The notes: generated by a model from the sequence alone, not told the origin. A stretch of 64,000 bases of DNA from Mycolicibacterium elephantis DSM 44368 (GCF_004014805.1 NZ_ATDN01000012.1:124001-188000); one strand, 5' to 3'. Shown: positions 40,628-49,601, numbered from the stretch's first letter. Translations and numbers: made by a program.

Positions 40628-42844
40628 TCACCCGCGCATGATCGCGGCGAGTTCGCGGTGATCCAGCCACGGCTGTTCGAGGGGCCGGTGGACGTTCTTC
40701 TCGACGAGCGTCGGGTAGCGCGCGAGATCGGTGAATCGGACCTCGCCGGAAAGGAATCCGATCATCGCGCCGGCCCGCCCGCCCGATCGCAGTTGCTCTG
40801 AGAGGAATTCGATGCAGCGGGCGGTCAGGATCGTCGCCTGGATCCGGTCGAACGGCGAGGGATTGCCACCTTCCTGGACATGTCCCAAGATCTCGGCCCG
40901 GGCGTCGAACAGGTCCCCGCCTTCCTTCTCGAACAGGGAGGTGATGAAATCCGTTGCGTACACGGGATCGGAACCTTCGCCCCGGACGATCAGGCCGACC
41001 CTCTTGCCTGCTCGGAAACCCTCGGCGAGGGCATGGACGTCGGCGGTGAGGCTGCCGAGCGTGATGCCCTCCTCGGGCAGGTAGATGCGTTCGGCGCCGG
41101 TGGCCAACCCGGACACCAGCGCGAGGTAGCCGCAGTCGCGGCCCATCACCTCGACCACGAAGACGCGTCGGGTGGCGACCGCGGAGCGCCGTATCTTGTC
41201 CACGTCGGTGACGATGCTGTTGAGCGCCGTGTCGCTGCCGATGCTCAATTCGGTTGCGGGGACGTCGTTGTTGATGGTCATCGGCAGGCACACGATCGGG
41301 ATGTCGAGCGCGGAGTACTGCTGCCGGTGTCGATCGAGTTCGTGCGCGGCCCGGTAGCCGTCCCAGCCGCCGGCCACCAAGAGCCCGTTGATGCGGTGTG
41401 CGGCAACCTGTTCGGCGATCCGGGCGACGGCGTCGGGGCCGGGCACGTAGCGGTTGGTGCCGATCTCGGCGCCACCCTCGGACACCCAGCCGCTGATGTC
41501 CATCCAGCCCATCTCCTGGATGTCGCCGTCGCGCAGCCCGCGGAATCCGTTGTTGACCGCGAGAACGGTGTAGCCCTGGTCCAGCCCGAGCCGGATGGCG
41601 GCGCGCACCGCGGCGTTCATCCCGGGTGCCGGTCCGCCGCCGTGGACCACCGCGATCCGGAAGCGTCGCTCGGCAGGGAGCGGACTCGGCGCGGCCTGCT
41701 GGATGGTCTGCAGGATCCGGTAGGCCTCGCGAAAACCCCTGCCGCGCAACTTCAGTACGCCGTCGTAGTCGCGCTTCTTCATGCGTTCGGCGACCTCTTG
41801 GGTTTGCTCCACGCATTCCATCAGCGGCAAGATGACGACACGGTTCCCCCGCAGCCCGATCAGTTGGGCAGGCGCGTGCGGTTCGTCGGCGAGGAGCCGC
41901 TCCACCGCGCGATGGCCGAGCTGGGTACCGAGGTAGCGGTCGAAAGCGCTTGGCGCGCCGCCGCGCTGGACGTGTCCGAGGACGGTGACCCTGACATCCT
42001 CGCCGAGGTCGTCCTGCAACAGAGTTCTGACCTGTTCGGAGGTGATTCGGTTGCCGTCACGGTCATGGGCGCCCTCGGCGACGACGACCACGCCGTGTCG
42101 GCGGCCGATTTCCCGGCCCGCCCTGATGAGGCGAGACATCTCCTGAGGCCAGTCGCTGTGCGGCGGTTGCTCGGGGATGAGAACATAGCTGGCCGCGGTG
42201 GCAAGCGATGACATCAGCGCGAGGTAGCCGCAGTTGCGGCCCATCACCTCCACCACGAACGTGCGCTGGTGGCTGGCCGCGGTGCTTTGCAGGGCATCGA
42301 GCGCATCGGTGATCCGGTGCAGCGCCGTGTCGGCGCCGATCGTCATGTCGGTGCCCCACATGTCGTTGTCGATCGAGCCGACCAGGCCGACGAGGCGCAG
42401 AAACGGGTGCGCGTCGGCCAGATCCTGTGAGATCGCCCCGCCTGCAACCAATTCGGCGAGCAGCCCGGCCCACTCCTGGCGGAACATGTTGGCACCGGCC
42501 AGGCTGCCGTCGCCACCGATCACGACGAGCGCGTCGATGCCGTGCGCGACCATGTTGCGCGCGGCCGCCAGACGGCCCTCGCGGGTGCGGAACTCGTCGG
42601 AGCGCGCGGTTCCGATGACCGTGCCGCCGCGGTGCAAAATCCCGTCGACGTCCGCGGGTTGCATGCGCCGGATCAGGTCGCCGCCGGTGACCAGGCCGTG
42701 GTAGCCCTCGTGGACGGCGTACACGTCGATGCCGCGGTGCGCGGCGGTGAGGACGACCGCGCGCACCGCCGCGTTCATGCCCGAGGCGTCGCCGCCGCTG
42801 GTCAGGACGGCGATGCTCGATGGTGCGGAACTGACTTCCGACAT
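40628..42844 (-). CDS. 6-phosphofructokinase, eukaryote-type tandem-duplicated form
   Basis: A 738-residue PFK with two homologous halves, unlike the about 320-residue bacterial PfkA. The N-half keeps catalytic motifs: LTSGGDASGMNAAVR, IGGDGSL, GSIDNDMWGTDMTIGADTA, EVMGRNCGYLAL. The C-half is degenerate (GGGPAPGMN, GGWDGYR, TINNDVPATELSIGSD), having lost the catalytic Asp position, as in animal and fungal PFK where it became the allosteric half. It is expected to phosphorylate fructose 6-phosphate in glycolysis. The ATG at 42844 has GGAGG ten bases upstream. Confidence 0.92.
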   Translation of the reverse strand: MSEVSSAPSSIAVLTSGGDASGMNAAVRAVVLTAAHRGIDVYAVHEGYHGLVTGGDLIRRMQPADVDGILHRGGTVIGTARSDEFRTREGRLAAARNMVAHGIDALVVIGGDGSLAGANMFRQEWAGLLAELVAGGAISQDLADAHPFLRLVGLVGSIDNDMWGTDMTIGADTALHRITDALDALQSTAASHQRTFVVEVMGRNCGYLALMSSLATAASYVLIPEQPPHSDWPQEMSRLIRAGREIGRRHGVVVVAEGAHDRDGNRITSEQVRTLLQDDLGEDVRVTVLGHVQRGGAPSAFDRYLGTQLGHRAVERLLADEPHAPAQLIGLRGNRVVILPLMECVEQTQEVAERMKKRDYDGVLKLRGRGFREAYRILQTIQQAAPSPLPAERRFRIAVVHGGGPAPGMNAAVRAAIRLGLDQGYTVLAVNNGFRGLRDGDIQEMGWMDISGWVSEGGAEIGTNRYVPGPDAVARIAEQVAAHRINGLLVAGGWDGYRAAHELDRHRQQYSALDIPIVCLPMTINNDVPATELSIGSDTALNSIVTDVDKIRRSAVATRRVFVVEVMGRDCGYLALVSGLATGAERIYLPEEGITLGSLTADVHALAEGFRAGKRVGLIVRGEGSDPVYATDFITSLFEKEGGDLFDARAEILGHVQEGGNPSPFDRIQATILTARCIEFLSEQLRSGGRAGAMIGFLSGEVRFTDLARYPTLVEKNVHRPLEQPWLDHRELAAIMRG

Positions 42845-42923
42845 GTTCAGCGGCCTCCGTCCCCGTTCGCGAATCCACATACCGTCTTAGCGGTAGACAG
42901 CACGGCGGTCGAGACGAGGGTGG

Positions 42924-43775
42924 CTACTGGTCGAGCAGCCGCAGCGGGTGCAGCCCGTCGACGGCGCCGACGAACGGCGGGTGGATGCTGTAGCCGATCA
43001 TGCGCCGGATGTCGTCGGAGACGGTTCGGGCGATGTCGCGCGAGATCGACAGCGTGAAGGCCTCCATCGGCCGCAGCCACGGCTGGCAGTACTGGGCGGT
43101 GACGGCGAGCCGGGCGTCGGCGCTGCTGTTGGCGCCTCCGCCGTGCCAGAGCGTGCCGACGAAGAAGACGCAGGAGCCGGCGGGCATGACGACCGGGAAC
43201 GAGGGATCGTCCGGCTCGGGGCGACGGCGGCCCCAGCGGTGGCTGCCCGGGTAGAGCACGGTGGCGCCGTTGTCGGCGGTGAAGTCGTCGATCGCCCAGA
43301 TGGTCGCGGCGGCCAGGGGCTCCCGGGGCCGCGGGATCGGATAGAAGCCGTCGTCGTGGTGGGCCAGCTGGGCGGACTCCCCCGGCTGGATGTTGATGGC
43401 CTGCAGCGCCGAGAGCAGGTAGTTGTCCATGAGGATGCGGTCCAGTACGGCCAGCACCCGCGGATGATCGACGAGGCGGTCGCAGAGCCGGGTGCGGCTC
43501 AGCAGGCTGTAGACGCGCTGGGTGTGCCGTCCCTCGAACGCGTTGCGCCCGGGATGCACGAGCCAGGGTTCAACGGTCTCCTTGATCTGGCGGCACTCGT
43601 CGGCGCTGAGCAGGTTCTCCCAGATGATGTAGCCGTCGCGGTCGATGTCGGCCATGTCGGCCTCGACGATCGCCGGGTCCACCGAGGCGCCGCTGCTGGG
43701 TGTCCACTTGTACCGCCCCGCGAGGTCGCCGCGAAGGTCCTCCAGCGTGGTGACGGGCTCGTCGTCGATGCTCAT
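42924..43775 (-). CDS. Phytanoyl-CoA dioxygenase (PhyH) family protein
   Basis: A 283-residue Fe(II)/2-oxoglutarate dioxygenase. Metal ligands are apparent in AHHDDGF (HxD) and LWHGGGAN (His211), and a likely 2-oxoglutarate-binding Arg in ARLAVTAQY. Members hydroxylate phytanoyl-CoA or many secondary metabolites. A GGGGAG ribosome-binding site lies five bases before the ATG. It follows the carotenoid oxygenase gene by about 100 bp on the same strand, so the two may share a promoter. Confidence 0.9.
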   Translation of the reverse strand: MSIDDEPVTTLEDLRGDLAGRYKWTPSSGASVDPAIVEADMADIDRDGYIIWENLLSADECRQIKETVEPWLVHPGRNAFEGRHTQRVYSLLSRTRLCDRLVDHPRVLAVLDRILMDNYLLSALQAINIQPGESAQLAHHDDGFYPIPRPREPLAAATIWAIDDFTADNGATVLYPGSHRWGRRRPEPDDPSFPVVMPAGSCVFFVGTLWHGGGANSSADARLAVTAQYCQPWLRPMEAFTLSISRDIARTVSDDIRRMIGYSIHPPFVGAVDGLHPLRLLDQ

Positions 43776-43876
43776 CGCAGCTCCCCTGCGTTCGGTCGGC
43801 CTATGCAAGACACTGGACCTTGCTGGGGCACCGGTCAAGGACCGGGACCACAACCGGCGGGCTCGCGCCCCCGGTG

Positions 43877-45394
43877 TCAGCGCGATCGCGGGGCGAAGTT
43901 GCCGTGGAACCCCTGCGGGATGTGGTGGCGCAGGTTGGCGGAGGCGATCGGGCCTGCTGCGATGTCGGCGGCGTCGAGGATCACCAGGCGTGACGTGTGG
44001 GTCCGCGCTTGGTATTCCACCGAGAGCACCCACCCGTCGTCCTCCGCGGCGGCGTCGGGTTTGGCGACGAATATCGGCTCGCAGAAGCTGTTTCCCGCCT
44101 CGGGCGTGGTGTAGGTCGCCGCGGAGGAGTCGCTCAGGTCGAGTCTGGTGATCGAGTCGTAGAACGAGACGAGATGCTGGCGCGTGTTGAGGTAGGCGTA
44201 GCGGTGTTTGCGGCCCTCGAAGGCGTCGTTGTGGCGGGGGAACTCACAGGGGAGGTCGGAGAGCGCCTCGGCGAGGACGCGCCCCGACGGCGTGATGCGG
44301 TATCTCATGAACGTCGAGGGCGCGTCATCAAGGGGTGCTACGTGGAATCTGTTGAGCCGCTCCAGGAGTCGCCCGTCGTCGTAGGTGATCGCGTCGATGA
44401 CGGTGTCGCCGCCGTCGTCGTAGGCGTTGCTGAGGTGGAACATCAGGACGGCGTCGTATTCGACGGTACGGATGTTTCCGCCGTCGCGCGGAACCAGGAT
44501 GAACACGCTGCCCCGGTCGGGTCGGTACCGCATGGCGTCGCCCATCGGCTTGAGCCCCAACACGATCGGTAGGGCCTGCGGGATGATCGGCGATACCACG
44601 AACACCAGATGGCTCTCCGTCAGCGCGAAGTCGTGCACCATGGCGACATAGGGCAGTCGAGCCGAGCGGAAGTGCGTCAGCCGGCCCGTCGAATCGGTGC
44701 GATAGATCCGCAGATGCGGTCGCGGGATGAACTCGACGCCGAAGTTGAACATCTCGCCGGTACGCGGACAGAAGCACGGATGCGCCGAATACGAACCCAC
44801 CCAGCGCAACTCACCGCCGAAGCGGCGGACGCCGAGGGTTTCCAGTGTCTCAGGGTCGATCTCGTGCGGCGGGCCGCCTTCCCACAGCGCGTACAGCCGG
44901 CCGGCGTGTTCAACGACGTTGGTATTGGCCAGGTTCGGTGGAAGACGGCCGATGTTGGCCTTGACGCCTCCGGGCGCGGCGGTGCCCATGTGGTTCAGCC
45001 CGGTTTTACCTAGATAGTGGTTGGTCCGCACGTACCTGTTCTTGTAGTGGACCGAACCGTCGACGACGGTGAACGCCGAAAGCATGCCGTCGCCGTCGAA
45101 CAGATGGTGAAGCGGCCGACCGCTGTGGTCCTGCCAGCGGCCGGGTCCGTTGCGGTACAAGGTCCCGTGCAGGTCTGGCGGAATGGTTCCGTCGATGTCG
45201 TCGACGCGGTAGTCGTATTCGTCCAGCTGCGGCTCGCTGACCCCGAGGCTTCGGAAGTCGGCGTCGTTGAGGGTGTTGAGCTGCGTCGTCAGCTGGTCTC
45301 GCTCGCTGACCGGAAGTGTCGCGAGGTAGCGATGGAGTTCGGGGAGGTCGGGCCGATCGGACGCCGTACCGGTCTGCGTCGGGGTTTGGATCAC
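43877..45394 (-). CDS. Carotenoid cleavage oxygenase (RPE65/CCD family)
   Basis: A 505-residue non-haem iron oxygenase with a seven-bladed propeller. The four iron-binding His are visible as SAHPCF (205), MVHDFAL (254), MFHLSNAY (320) and GFHGNFAP (497). Substrates may be carotenoids, apocarotenals or stilbene-like compounds. GTG start with an AGGAGGG ribosome-binding site. A perfect 12-bp-arm operator lies between it and a divergent TetR gene, so it is probably the regulator's target. Confidence 0.94.
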   Translation of the reverse strand: MIQTPTQTGTASDRPDLPELHRYLATLPVSERDQLTTQLNTLNDADFRSLGVSEPQLDEYDYRVDDIDGTIPPDLHGTLYRNGPGRWQDHSGRPLHHLFDGDGMLSAFTVVDGSVHYKNRYVRTNHYLGKTGLNHMGTAAPGGVKANIGRLPPNLANTNVVEHAGRLYALWEGGPPHEIDPETLETLGVRRFGGELRWVGSYSAHPCFCPRTGEMFNFGVEFIPRPHLRIYRTDSTGRLTHFRSARLPYVAMVHDFALTESHLVFVVSPIIPQALPIVLGLKPMGDAMRYRPDRGSVFILVPRDGGNIRTVEYDAVLMFHLSNAYDDGGDTVIDAITYDDGRLLERLNRFHVAPLDDAPSTFMRYRITPSGRVLAEALSDLPCEFPRHNDAFEGRKHRYAYLNTRQHLVSFYDSITRLDLSDSSAATYTTPEAGNSFCEPIFVAKPDAAAEDDGWVLSVEYQARTHTSRLVILDAADIAAGPIASANLRHHIPQGFHGNFAPRSR

Positions 45395-45411
45395 CGGGCC
45401 CTCCTGGGATC

Positions 45412-45443
45412 AACTGAGACTAATTGGCAATTTAGTCTCAGTT
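45412..45443. promoter_or_regulatory. TetR-type operator between carotenoid oxygenase and tetR
   Basis: AACTGAGACTAA (45412-45423) and its exact complement TTAGTCTCAGTT (45432-45443) flank an 8-bp spacer. It is centred in the 87-bp divergent intergenic region, 18 bp from the oxygenase GTG and 39 bp from the regulator GTG, placing it over either promoter. Confidence 0.8.
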
Positions 45444-45481
45444 TGGGTCGGGCCGCAATGGAGCTGAGGTAGAAAGAGTCG

Positions 45482-46036
45482 GTGGCCAGGACTCGTTCGT
45501 CGTCACAACTGGTGCAGGCCGCGCTGGAGTTGATCAGCGAAAGCGGTCTGGACCGGCTCACCTTGAGTCAGGTCGCGGAGCGGGCCGGCGTCTCGCGGGC
45601 CACCGCCTACCGCGAGTTCGGCGACAAGGACGGACTGCTGGGCGCGATCGCCGAGCAGGAGATCGGCGCGATGATCGCGGCGACGCTCGCGGCCTTCGAT
45701 CCCCAGGCCGATCCCCCGGCGCAGACGGCCGCGATCGTCACGACCGCGCTGCGCTACCTCCGCAATCACCGGGCGTTCGTCTACGTTCGCGACCACGAAC
45801 CTCACTGGCTGCTTCATGCTGGGCTGCCCGTCGGCAATGATCGGTTGAACCTGGTGCAGACGATGGCTGCGATGGTCGCGCAGGCCATCCCGAGTTCCGA
45901 CCAGCTCGCCCTGACTCCCGTCGCCGCCGCCGAGGTCGTCGTCCGGACCGTCCTGTCACACACGCTCATCCAGGACAGCGCACTGACCGATGAGGAGGTG
46001 GCCGAGGTGGTCAGCCGCGCCATCACGCGGAGTTGA
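45482..46036 (+). CDS. TetR-family transcriptional regulator
   Basis: A 184-residue repressor. The N-terminal HTH reads LTLSQVAERAGVSRATAYREFGDKDGLL, and the C-terminal ligand domain is helical without a recognisable specificity motif. GTG start. It is divergent from the carotenoid oxygenase gene, with a strong palindrome between them, so it likely autoregulates and controls that gene and perhaps PhyH. Confidence 0.9.
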   Translation: MARTRSSSQLVQAALELISESGLDRLTLSQVAERAGVSRATAYREFGDKDGLLGAIAEQEIGAMIAATLAAFDPQADPPAQTAAIVTTALRYLRNHRAFVYVRDHEPHWLLHAGLPVGNDRLNLVQTMAAMVAQAIPSSDQLALTPVAAAEVVVRTVLSHTLIQDSALTDEEVAEVVSRAITRS

Positions 46037-46070
46037 CCGTCGCGCTTACCCGCCGCTGGCGGGATCCGCC

Positions 46071-46126
46071 GAGCAGACGCCAACTGTTCAAGAAAGCGCT
46101 TTGAACTGGGTGTTTTGCGTCTGCTC
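46071..46126. repeat. Palindromic element, family C copy 1
   Basis: Outer arms GAGCAGACGC (46071-46080) and GCGTCTGCTC (46117-46126), with a second inner dyad (GTTCAA with TTGAAC). It lies between the tetR stop and the 3' end of tRNA-Tyr, which converge. It is related to 46842-46899 by its GAGCAGACGC arms. Confidence 0.8.
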
Positions 46127-46139
46127 GCACAGGTTCGCA

Positions 46140-46225
46140 TGGTGGCAGGTGCAGGATTCGAACCTGCGTAGGCGTAAGCCGACGGATTTACAGTCCGCTC
46201 CCATTGGCCGCTCGGGCAACCTGCC
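46140..46225 (-). tRNA. tRNA-Tyr (anticodon GUA)
   Basis: An 86-nt class II tRNA. Acceptor GGCAGGT (from 46225) pairs with ACCTGCC, then A and encoded CCA (46142-46140). The anticodon loop CUGUAAA reads GUA (opposite 46189-46191), there is a long variable arm, and the T-loop is GGTTCGAATCC. The anticodon and long variable arm are as expected for bacterial tRNA-Tyr. Confidence 0.95.
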
Positions 46226-46333
46226 TGGGTGCTGCACCGCGCCGGTAACCCCGGCTTGGTGCGACTAGCAGGGTACAACGAGGATAGGCCGAAGACGAAA
46301 ACGGCATCAGACTCTCGAGGAGGACCGGATCCA

Positions 46334-46825
46334 ATGGCGGATTCATCGTTCGACGTCGTCAGCAAGGTCGACCGCCAGGAAGTCGACAACGCGCTCAACC
46401 AGGCGGCCAAGGAGCTGGCCACCCGCTTCGACTTCCGCGGCACCGACACCGGCATCGCGTGGAAGGGCGAGGAGGCCATCGAGATCACCAGCTCGACCGA
46501 GGAGCGCGTCAAGGCCGCGATCGACGTGTTCAAGGAGAAGCTCGTCCGCCGCGACATCTCGATGAAGTCCTTCGACGTCGGCGAGCCGCAGGCCTCGGGC
46601 AAGAGCTACAAGGTCACCGGCACCATCAAGCAGGGCATCAGCAGCGAGAACGCCAAGAAGATCACCAAGCTCATCCGCGACGAGGGCCCCAAGGGCGTCA
46701 AGGCCCAGATCCAGGGCGACGAGGTGCGGGTGTCGTCGAAGAAGCGCGACGATCTGCAGGCCGTCATCGCCATGCTCAAGAAGGCCGACCTCGACGTCGC
46801 GCTGCAGTTCGTCAACTACCGCTAG
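46334..46825 (+). CDS. YajQ family nucleotide-binding protein
   Basis: A 163-residue protein of the YajQ/UPF0234 family, whose members bind RNA or cyclic di-GMP. The N-terminus [20 protein letters not shown] and the motif [15 protein letters not shown] are characteristic, and the length is as usual. A GGAGGA ribosome-binding site lies upstream of ATG 46334. It is a single gene, terminated by a family C palindrome. Confidence 0.94.
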   Translation: MADSSFDVVSKVDRQEVDNALNQAAKELATRFDFRGTDTGIAWKGEEAIEITSSTEERVKAAIDVFKEKLVRRDISMKSFDVGEPQASGKSYKVTGTIKQGISSENAKKITKLIRDEGPKGVKAQIQGDEVRVSSKKRDDLQAVIAMLKKADLDVALQFVNYR

Positions 46826-46841
46826 GGAGCGGCGTTCACGG

Positions 46842-46899
46842 CGAGCAGACGCGAACACCCCCTAAAACCGCCGGGATTGGGGGAGTTCACGTCTGCTCG
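46842..46899. repeat. Palindromic element, family C copy 2
   Basis: Arms 46842-46862 and 46879-46899 match at 19 of 21 positions (CGAGCAGACG at left) with a 16-nt loop. It lies between the convergent YajQ and DUF2236 genes; the right arm contains the DUF2236 stop codon. Probably a bidirectional terminator. Confidence 0.83.
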
Positions 46900-47852
46900 G
46901 CGCCGGGAAGGGCGCCGGGAACCTTGTAGGCCCACGACTTCTGCTGGCGCTGCTCCATCTTCCTCAGGCACCTGTGGTGCTTGAGCGCATGGTAGGCCAG
47001 CGGGAAGTACGTCAGCCGGTCCGGCAGCACCCGGTAGGCGACGCGAATCACCTTGTAGATCCTGTTGAGTTGCCGCTCTTCCTCGGCACTCCAGCTCACA
47101 CCGAGCTTCTCGCGCAGCCGCGGATCGAGCAGACCGACGATCGACAGGTAGTTGAAGCGCATCGCGGGCCGCAGCAGCACCTTGAGCACCGGCTCGAGCG
47201 CCTTGGGCACCGACGGGCCCAGCTCCATGTGGCCGGTGATCAGGTCGTCCATCAGCTTCATCGCCTGCGGAGTGGCCTCCAGCGTGTCGACCATCGACTC
47301 GAAGTAGTCGGTCATCTCCTCGTGCGTGCGCGGATAGCCGCGCATCGGCACGTGCAGCAGCCGCGCGAGCCGCCGGTTGTCGCGCAGCAGTTCGGCTTTC
47401 TCGTCGTCGGTGAACTCGCGGCCGATGAGCAGTCGGCCGCCCTGCGCGTTGACCAGATATCCGGTGACGATCACCCATTGGTAGGCGTCGGGATTCAGCG
47501 CGCTGATCTGCTTGCCGCTCGCCGCACTCTTCATCGTCATCGGTTTGTGCATCGAGCGGACCCGGTTGCCCTCGGCGACGGCCTCGGTGCCGCCGTAGGT
47601 CCAGCGCAGCACCGAGTCGACCGACCGGATCGCGCGACCGCCCGGATCACCGTGAAACGACGCCGAATAGCGGCCGGTGACCTCGGCGATGATCGGATGC
47701 ATCGCCTGCATCATGAACGCCGCGCCTTCGACGATCAGGAACGTCCACCGCCCGGTGTGCTCGGCGGTCAGCGAATCCAGCGGCACGAGTTCGACGGCCT
47801 CGTCGTCGTCGTCGGCTGTGGTGGGAACCTCGAGGTCCGAAGTGGCGGTCAT
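46887..47852 (-). CDS. DUF2236 / MpaB-type oxygenase family protein
   Basis: About 321 residues of the DUF2236 family, which includes latex-clearing (Lcp) and mycophenolic-acid MpaB-type haem oxygenases. A near-N-terminal GAAFMMQAMHPIIAEVT carries the conserved His. The central REFTDDEKAELL and C-terminal YHALKHHRCLRKM segments are typical. An AGGAGG lies 12 bases before the ATG at 47852 and three before a GTG at 47861, so the start is uncertain by three residues. The last codons (EQT-stop) come from the palindromic element. A TetR gene is divergent. Confidence 0.84.
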   Translation of the reverse strand: MTATSDLEVPTTADDDDEAVELVPLDSLTAEHTGRWTFLIVEGAAFMMQAMHPIIAEVTGRYSASFHGDPGGRAIRSVDSVLRWTYGGTEAVAEGNRVRSMHKPMTMKSAASGKQISALNPDAYQWVIVTGYLVNAQGGRLLIGREFTDDEKAELLRDNRRLARLLHVPMRGYPRTHEEMTDYFESMVDTLEATPQAMKLMDDLITGHMELGPSVPKALEPVLKVLLRPAMRFNYLSIVGLLDPRLREKLGVSWSAEEERQLNRIYKVIRVAYRVLPDRLTYFPLAYHALKHHRCLRKMEQRQQKSWAYKVPGALPGAEQT

Positions 47853-47892
47853 GAGCAGCACAAACCTCCTGTCGGGTGATGCGACGAACGCT

Positions 47893-47914
47893 AATATGAC
47901 CGCCAGGTCGCATT
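47893..47914. promoter_or_regulatory. Candidate operator between DUF2236 gene and tetR
   Basis: AATATGACC (47893-47901) and GGTCGCATT (47906-47914) form an imperfect dyad (7 of 9) around GCCA, in the 84-bp divergent intergenic region. A TetR site is plausible but unproven. Confidence 0.45.
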
Positions 47915-47936
47915 CAAGTCGCGTAAGGAATTCCCG

Positions 47937-48566
47937 TTGAGCACCAATAAGCGCAGTTCAGCGCGCCGCAAGCTGCCACAACAGAAACGCTCCCGCGAGA
48001 TGGTCGCAAAAATCGTCGAGACCACAGCCGCGCTGCTGCACACCACCGATCCCGCGCACGTGACCACCAACCTGATCGCCGACCGGGCCGGCATCAGCAA
48101 AGGCTCGCTGTATCAGTACTTCGCCGACAAGGATGAGATCCTCGAAGCCGCGATCGAACACCTCGCGGCCCGGCAGGCCCCGGCCGTCGAAGAACGGTTA
48201 CGGACGCTGACGCTGGTTGCGCCCGAAGAGGCCATGGCGGCCTCCATCGACATCCTCATCGACCTGACGATCGCCAACCGCAACCTGGTCCGCTACCTCG
48301 CCGAACGACCCGATCATGTCCGCACCTTCGAGAACATCGCGGGCCTGAACGCCACGCTGATGGCGCTGTCGACCTTGCACATGAGCCACTTCCGCGACCA
48401 GTATCGCGACGAGCTGAGCCCAGATGCGTTGGCGTGGTTGTTCTTCAACATGGCCGTGGCGACCACGCTGCGCTACGTCGAGGCCGACGACCCGATCCGC
48501 CTCGACGAACTGCGCGCAGGGCTCAAGTTCGCCTCCTCGGGGCTTCTGGCCGCCCGCCGCGACTGA
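47937..48566 (+). CDS. TetR-family transcriptional regulator
   Basis: A 209-residue regulator with HTH VTTNLIADRAGISKGSLYQYFADKDEIL and a C-terminal helical ligand domain. The start is TTG at 47937, with AAGGAA seven bases upstream; the basic N-terminal arm (NKRSSARRKLPQQKRS) is typical. It is divergent from the DUF2236 oxygenase gene, its likely target, and ends nine bases from the convergent AveC-like gene. Confidence 0.88.
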   Translation: MSTNKRSSARRKLPQQKRSREMVAKIVETTAALLHTTDPAHVTTNLIADRAGISKGSLYQYFADKDEILEAAIEHLAARQAPAVEERLRTLTLVAPEEAMAASIDILIDLTIANRNLVRYLAERPDHVRTFENIAGLNATLMALSTLHMSHFRDQYRDELSPDALAWLFFNMAVATTLRYVEADDPIRLDELRAGLKFASSGLLAARRD

Positions 48567-48575
48567 ACCGGCGAC

Positions 48576-49601
48576 TCACGGCCGCGGCGGGCACGGCGGG
48601 TTCGGGTCGATGCCGCACATCCCATGGTGCACATAGCTCGGAACGTCCTCTGCCGGTTGCACATCGGCGTGCTGGTTGACGAAGTTGAAGCCCAGCATGA
48701 ACACCATCATGATCAGGTTGAACACCGCGGTCAGGGCGAGGATCCGGATGACGGGCAACCAGCGGGTGCTGCGGAGCCGCTCGATGCCCTTGTCGGTGAG
48801 CATCATGCCGTCCTGGTCGCGGAAGCAGTAGATGCCGATGGACAGCACGGTGACCACCCCGCCGAAGAAAATGCCTTCGTAGAGCGGGAATTGGTACATG
48901 GTGCCGCTGAAGATCGACCAGGTCTCGTTGACCCGCAGGTAGTGCCACGCGCCGATCCGGTGGAAGAACTGCTCCAGTGTGATGCACAGGAACGTGAACA
49001 ACGCGATCATGAAGACGATCACGCCGGCCTTGTTGATCCGCGGAAACCGCTTGCGCACCGTCTCGATGAGCTTGTCGATGCCCATGATCGCCAACGGGGT
49101 CAGCACGATGTAGCTGGCCAGGAAGTAGATGATCGGCTGGGGGTTCTCGGGGCCCTTCTCGACCCAGCCCGGCATGAACTGTGCCCAGGTGCCCATGTTG
49201 AAAAAGCCGCCGTTGTAACCGAACACCGGCCGCACCGCGTTGACGCCGACGTCCTGCCACGCCGCCAGCAGCCACGCCAGCACGAACACGCCCAGCGTGG
49301 GGAACTGCCGTTCGCGGCGCATCTTGCGGATGATGAACCAGAACAGACCCACCCCCAGCACCAGGCACCCGATCTCCCAGAACCGGATCCAGGTCATGGT
49401 GGAGCCGGGGATCTCATCGGTCCCGTTCGGCGACGGGGCGAACGCGTCAGAGAAGATCCAGCGTAGATAGATGTAGGTCTGGAAGATCACGAACACCGCG
49501 CCGAGGCGGGCCAGCCACACGATCGGCGGGGAGTCCTTGGCGCCCGTCCAGAGTCGGTTGAAGTTCTCTGATTCCGGTCGGGTGGCTTGCTCTGCGGTCA
49601 C
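48576..49601 (-). CDS. AveC-like (spirocyclase family) membrane protein
   Basis: A 341-residue polytopic membrane protein of the AveC-like family common in actinobacteria. It has seven or so hydrophobic segments, with motifs GYNGGFFNMGTWAQFMPGW and ETWSIFSGTMYQFPLYEG. AveC acts in avermectin spiroketal formation; the role of mycobacterial homologues is not established. GTG start with GGAG seven bases upstream, overlapping the LLM gene stop by four bases (GTGA), so it is the last gene of the catabolic operon. Confidence 0.75.
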   Translation of the reverse strand: MTAEQATRPESENFNRLWTGAKDSPPIVWLARLGAVFVIFQTYIYLRWIFSDAFAPSPNGTDEIPGSTMTWIRFWEIGCLVLGVGLFWFIIRKMRRERQFPTLGVFVLAWLLAAWQDVGVNAVRPVFGYNGGFFNMGTWAQFMPGWVEKGPENPQPIIYFLASYIVLTPLAIMGIDKLIETVRKRFPRINKAGVIVFMIALFTFLCITLEQFFHRIGAWHYLRVNETWSIFSGTMYQFPLYEGIFFGGVVTVLSIGIYCFRDQDGMMLTDKGIERLRSTRWLPVIRILALTAVFNLIMMVFMLGFNFVNQHADVQPAEDVPSYVHHGMCGIDPNPPCPPRP

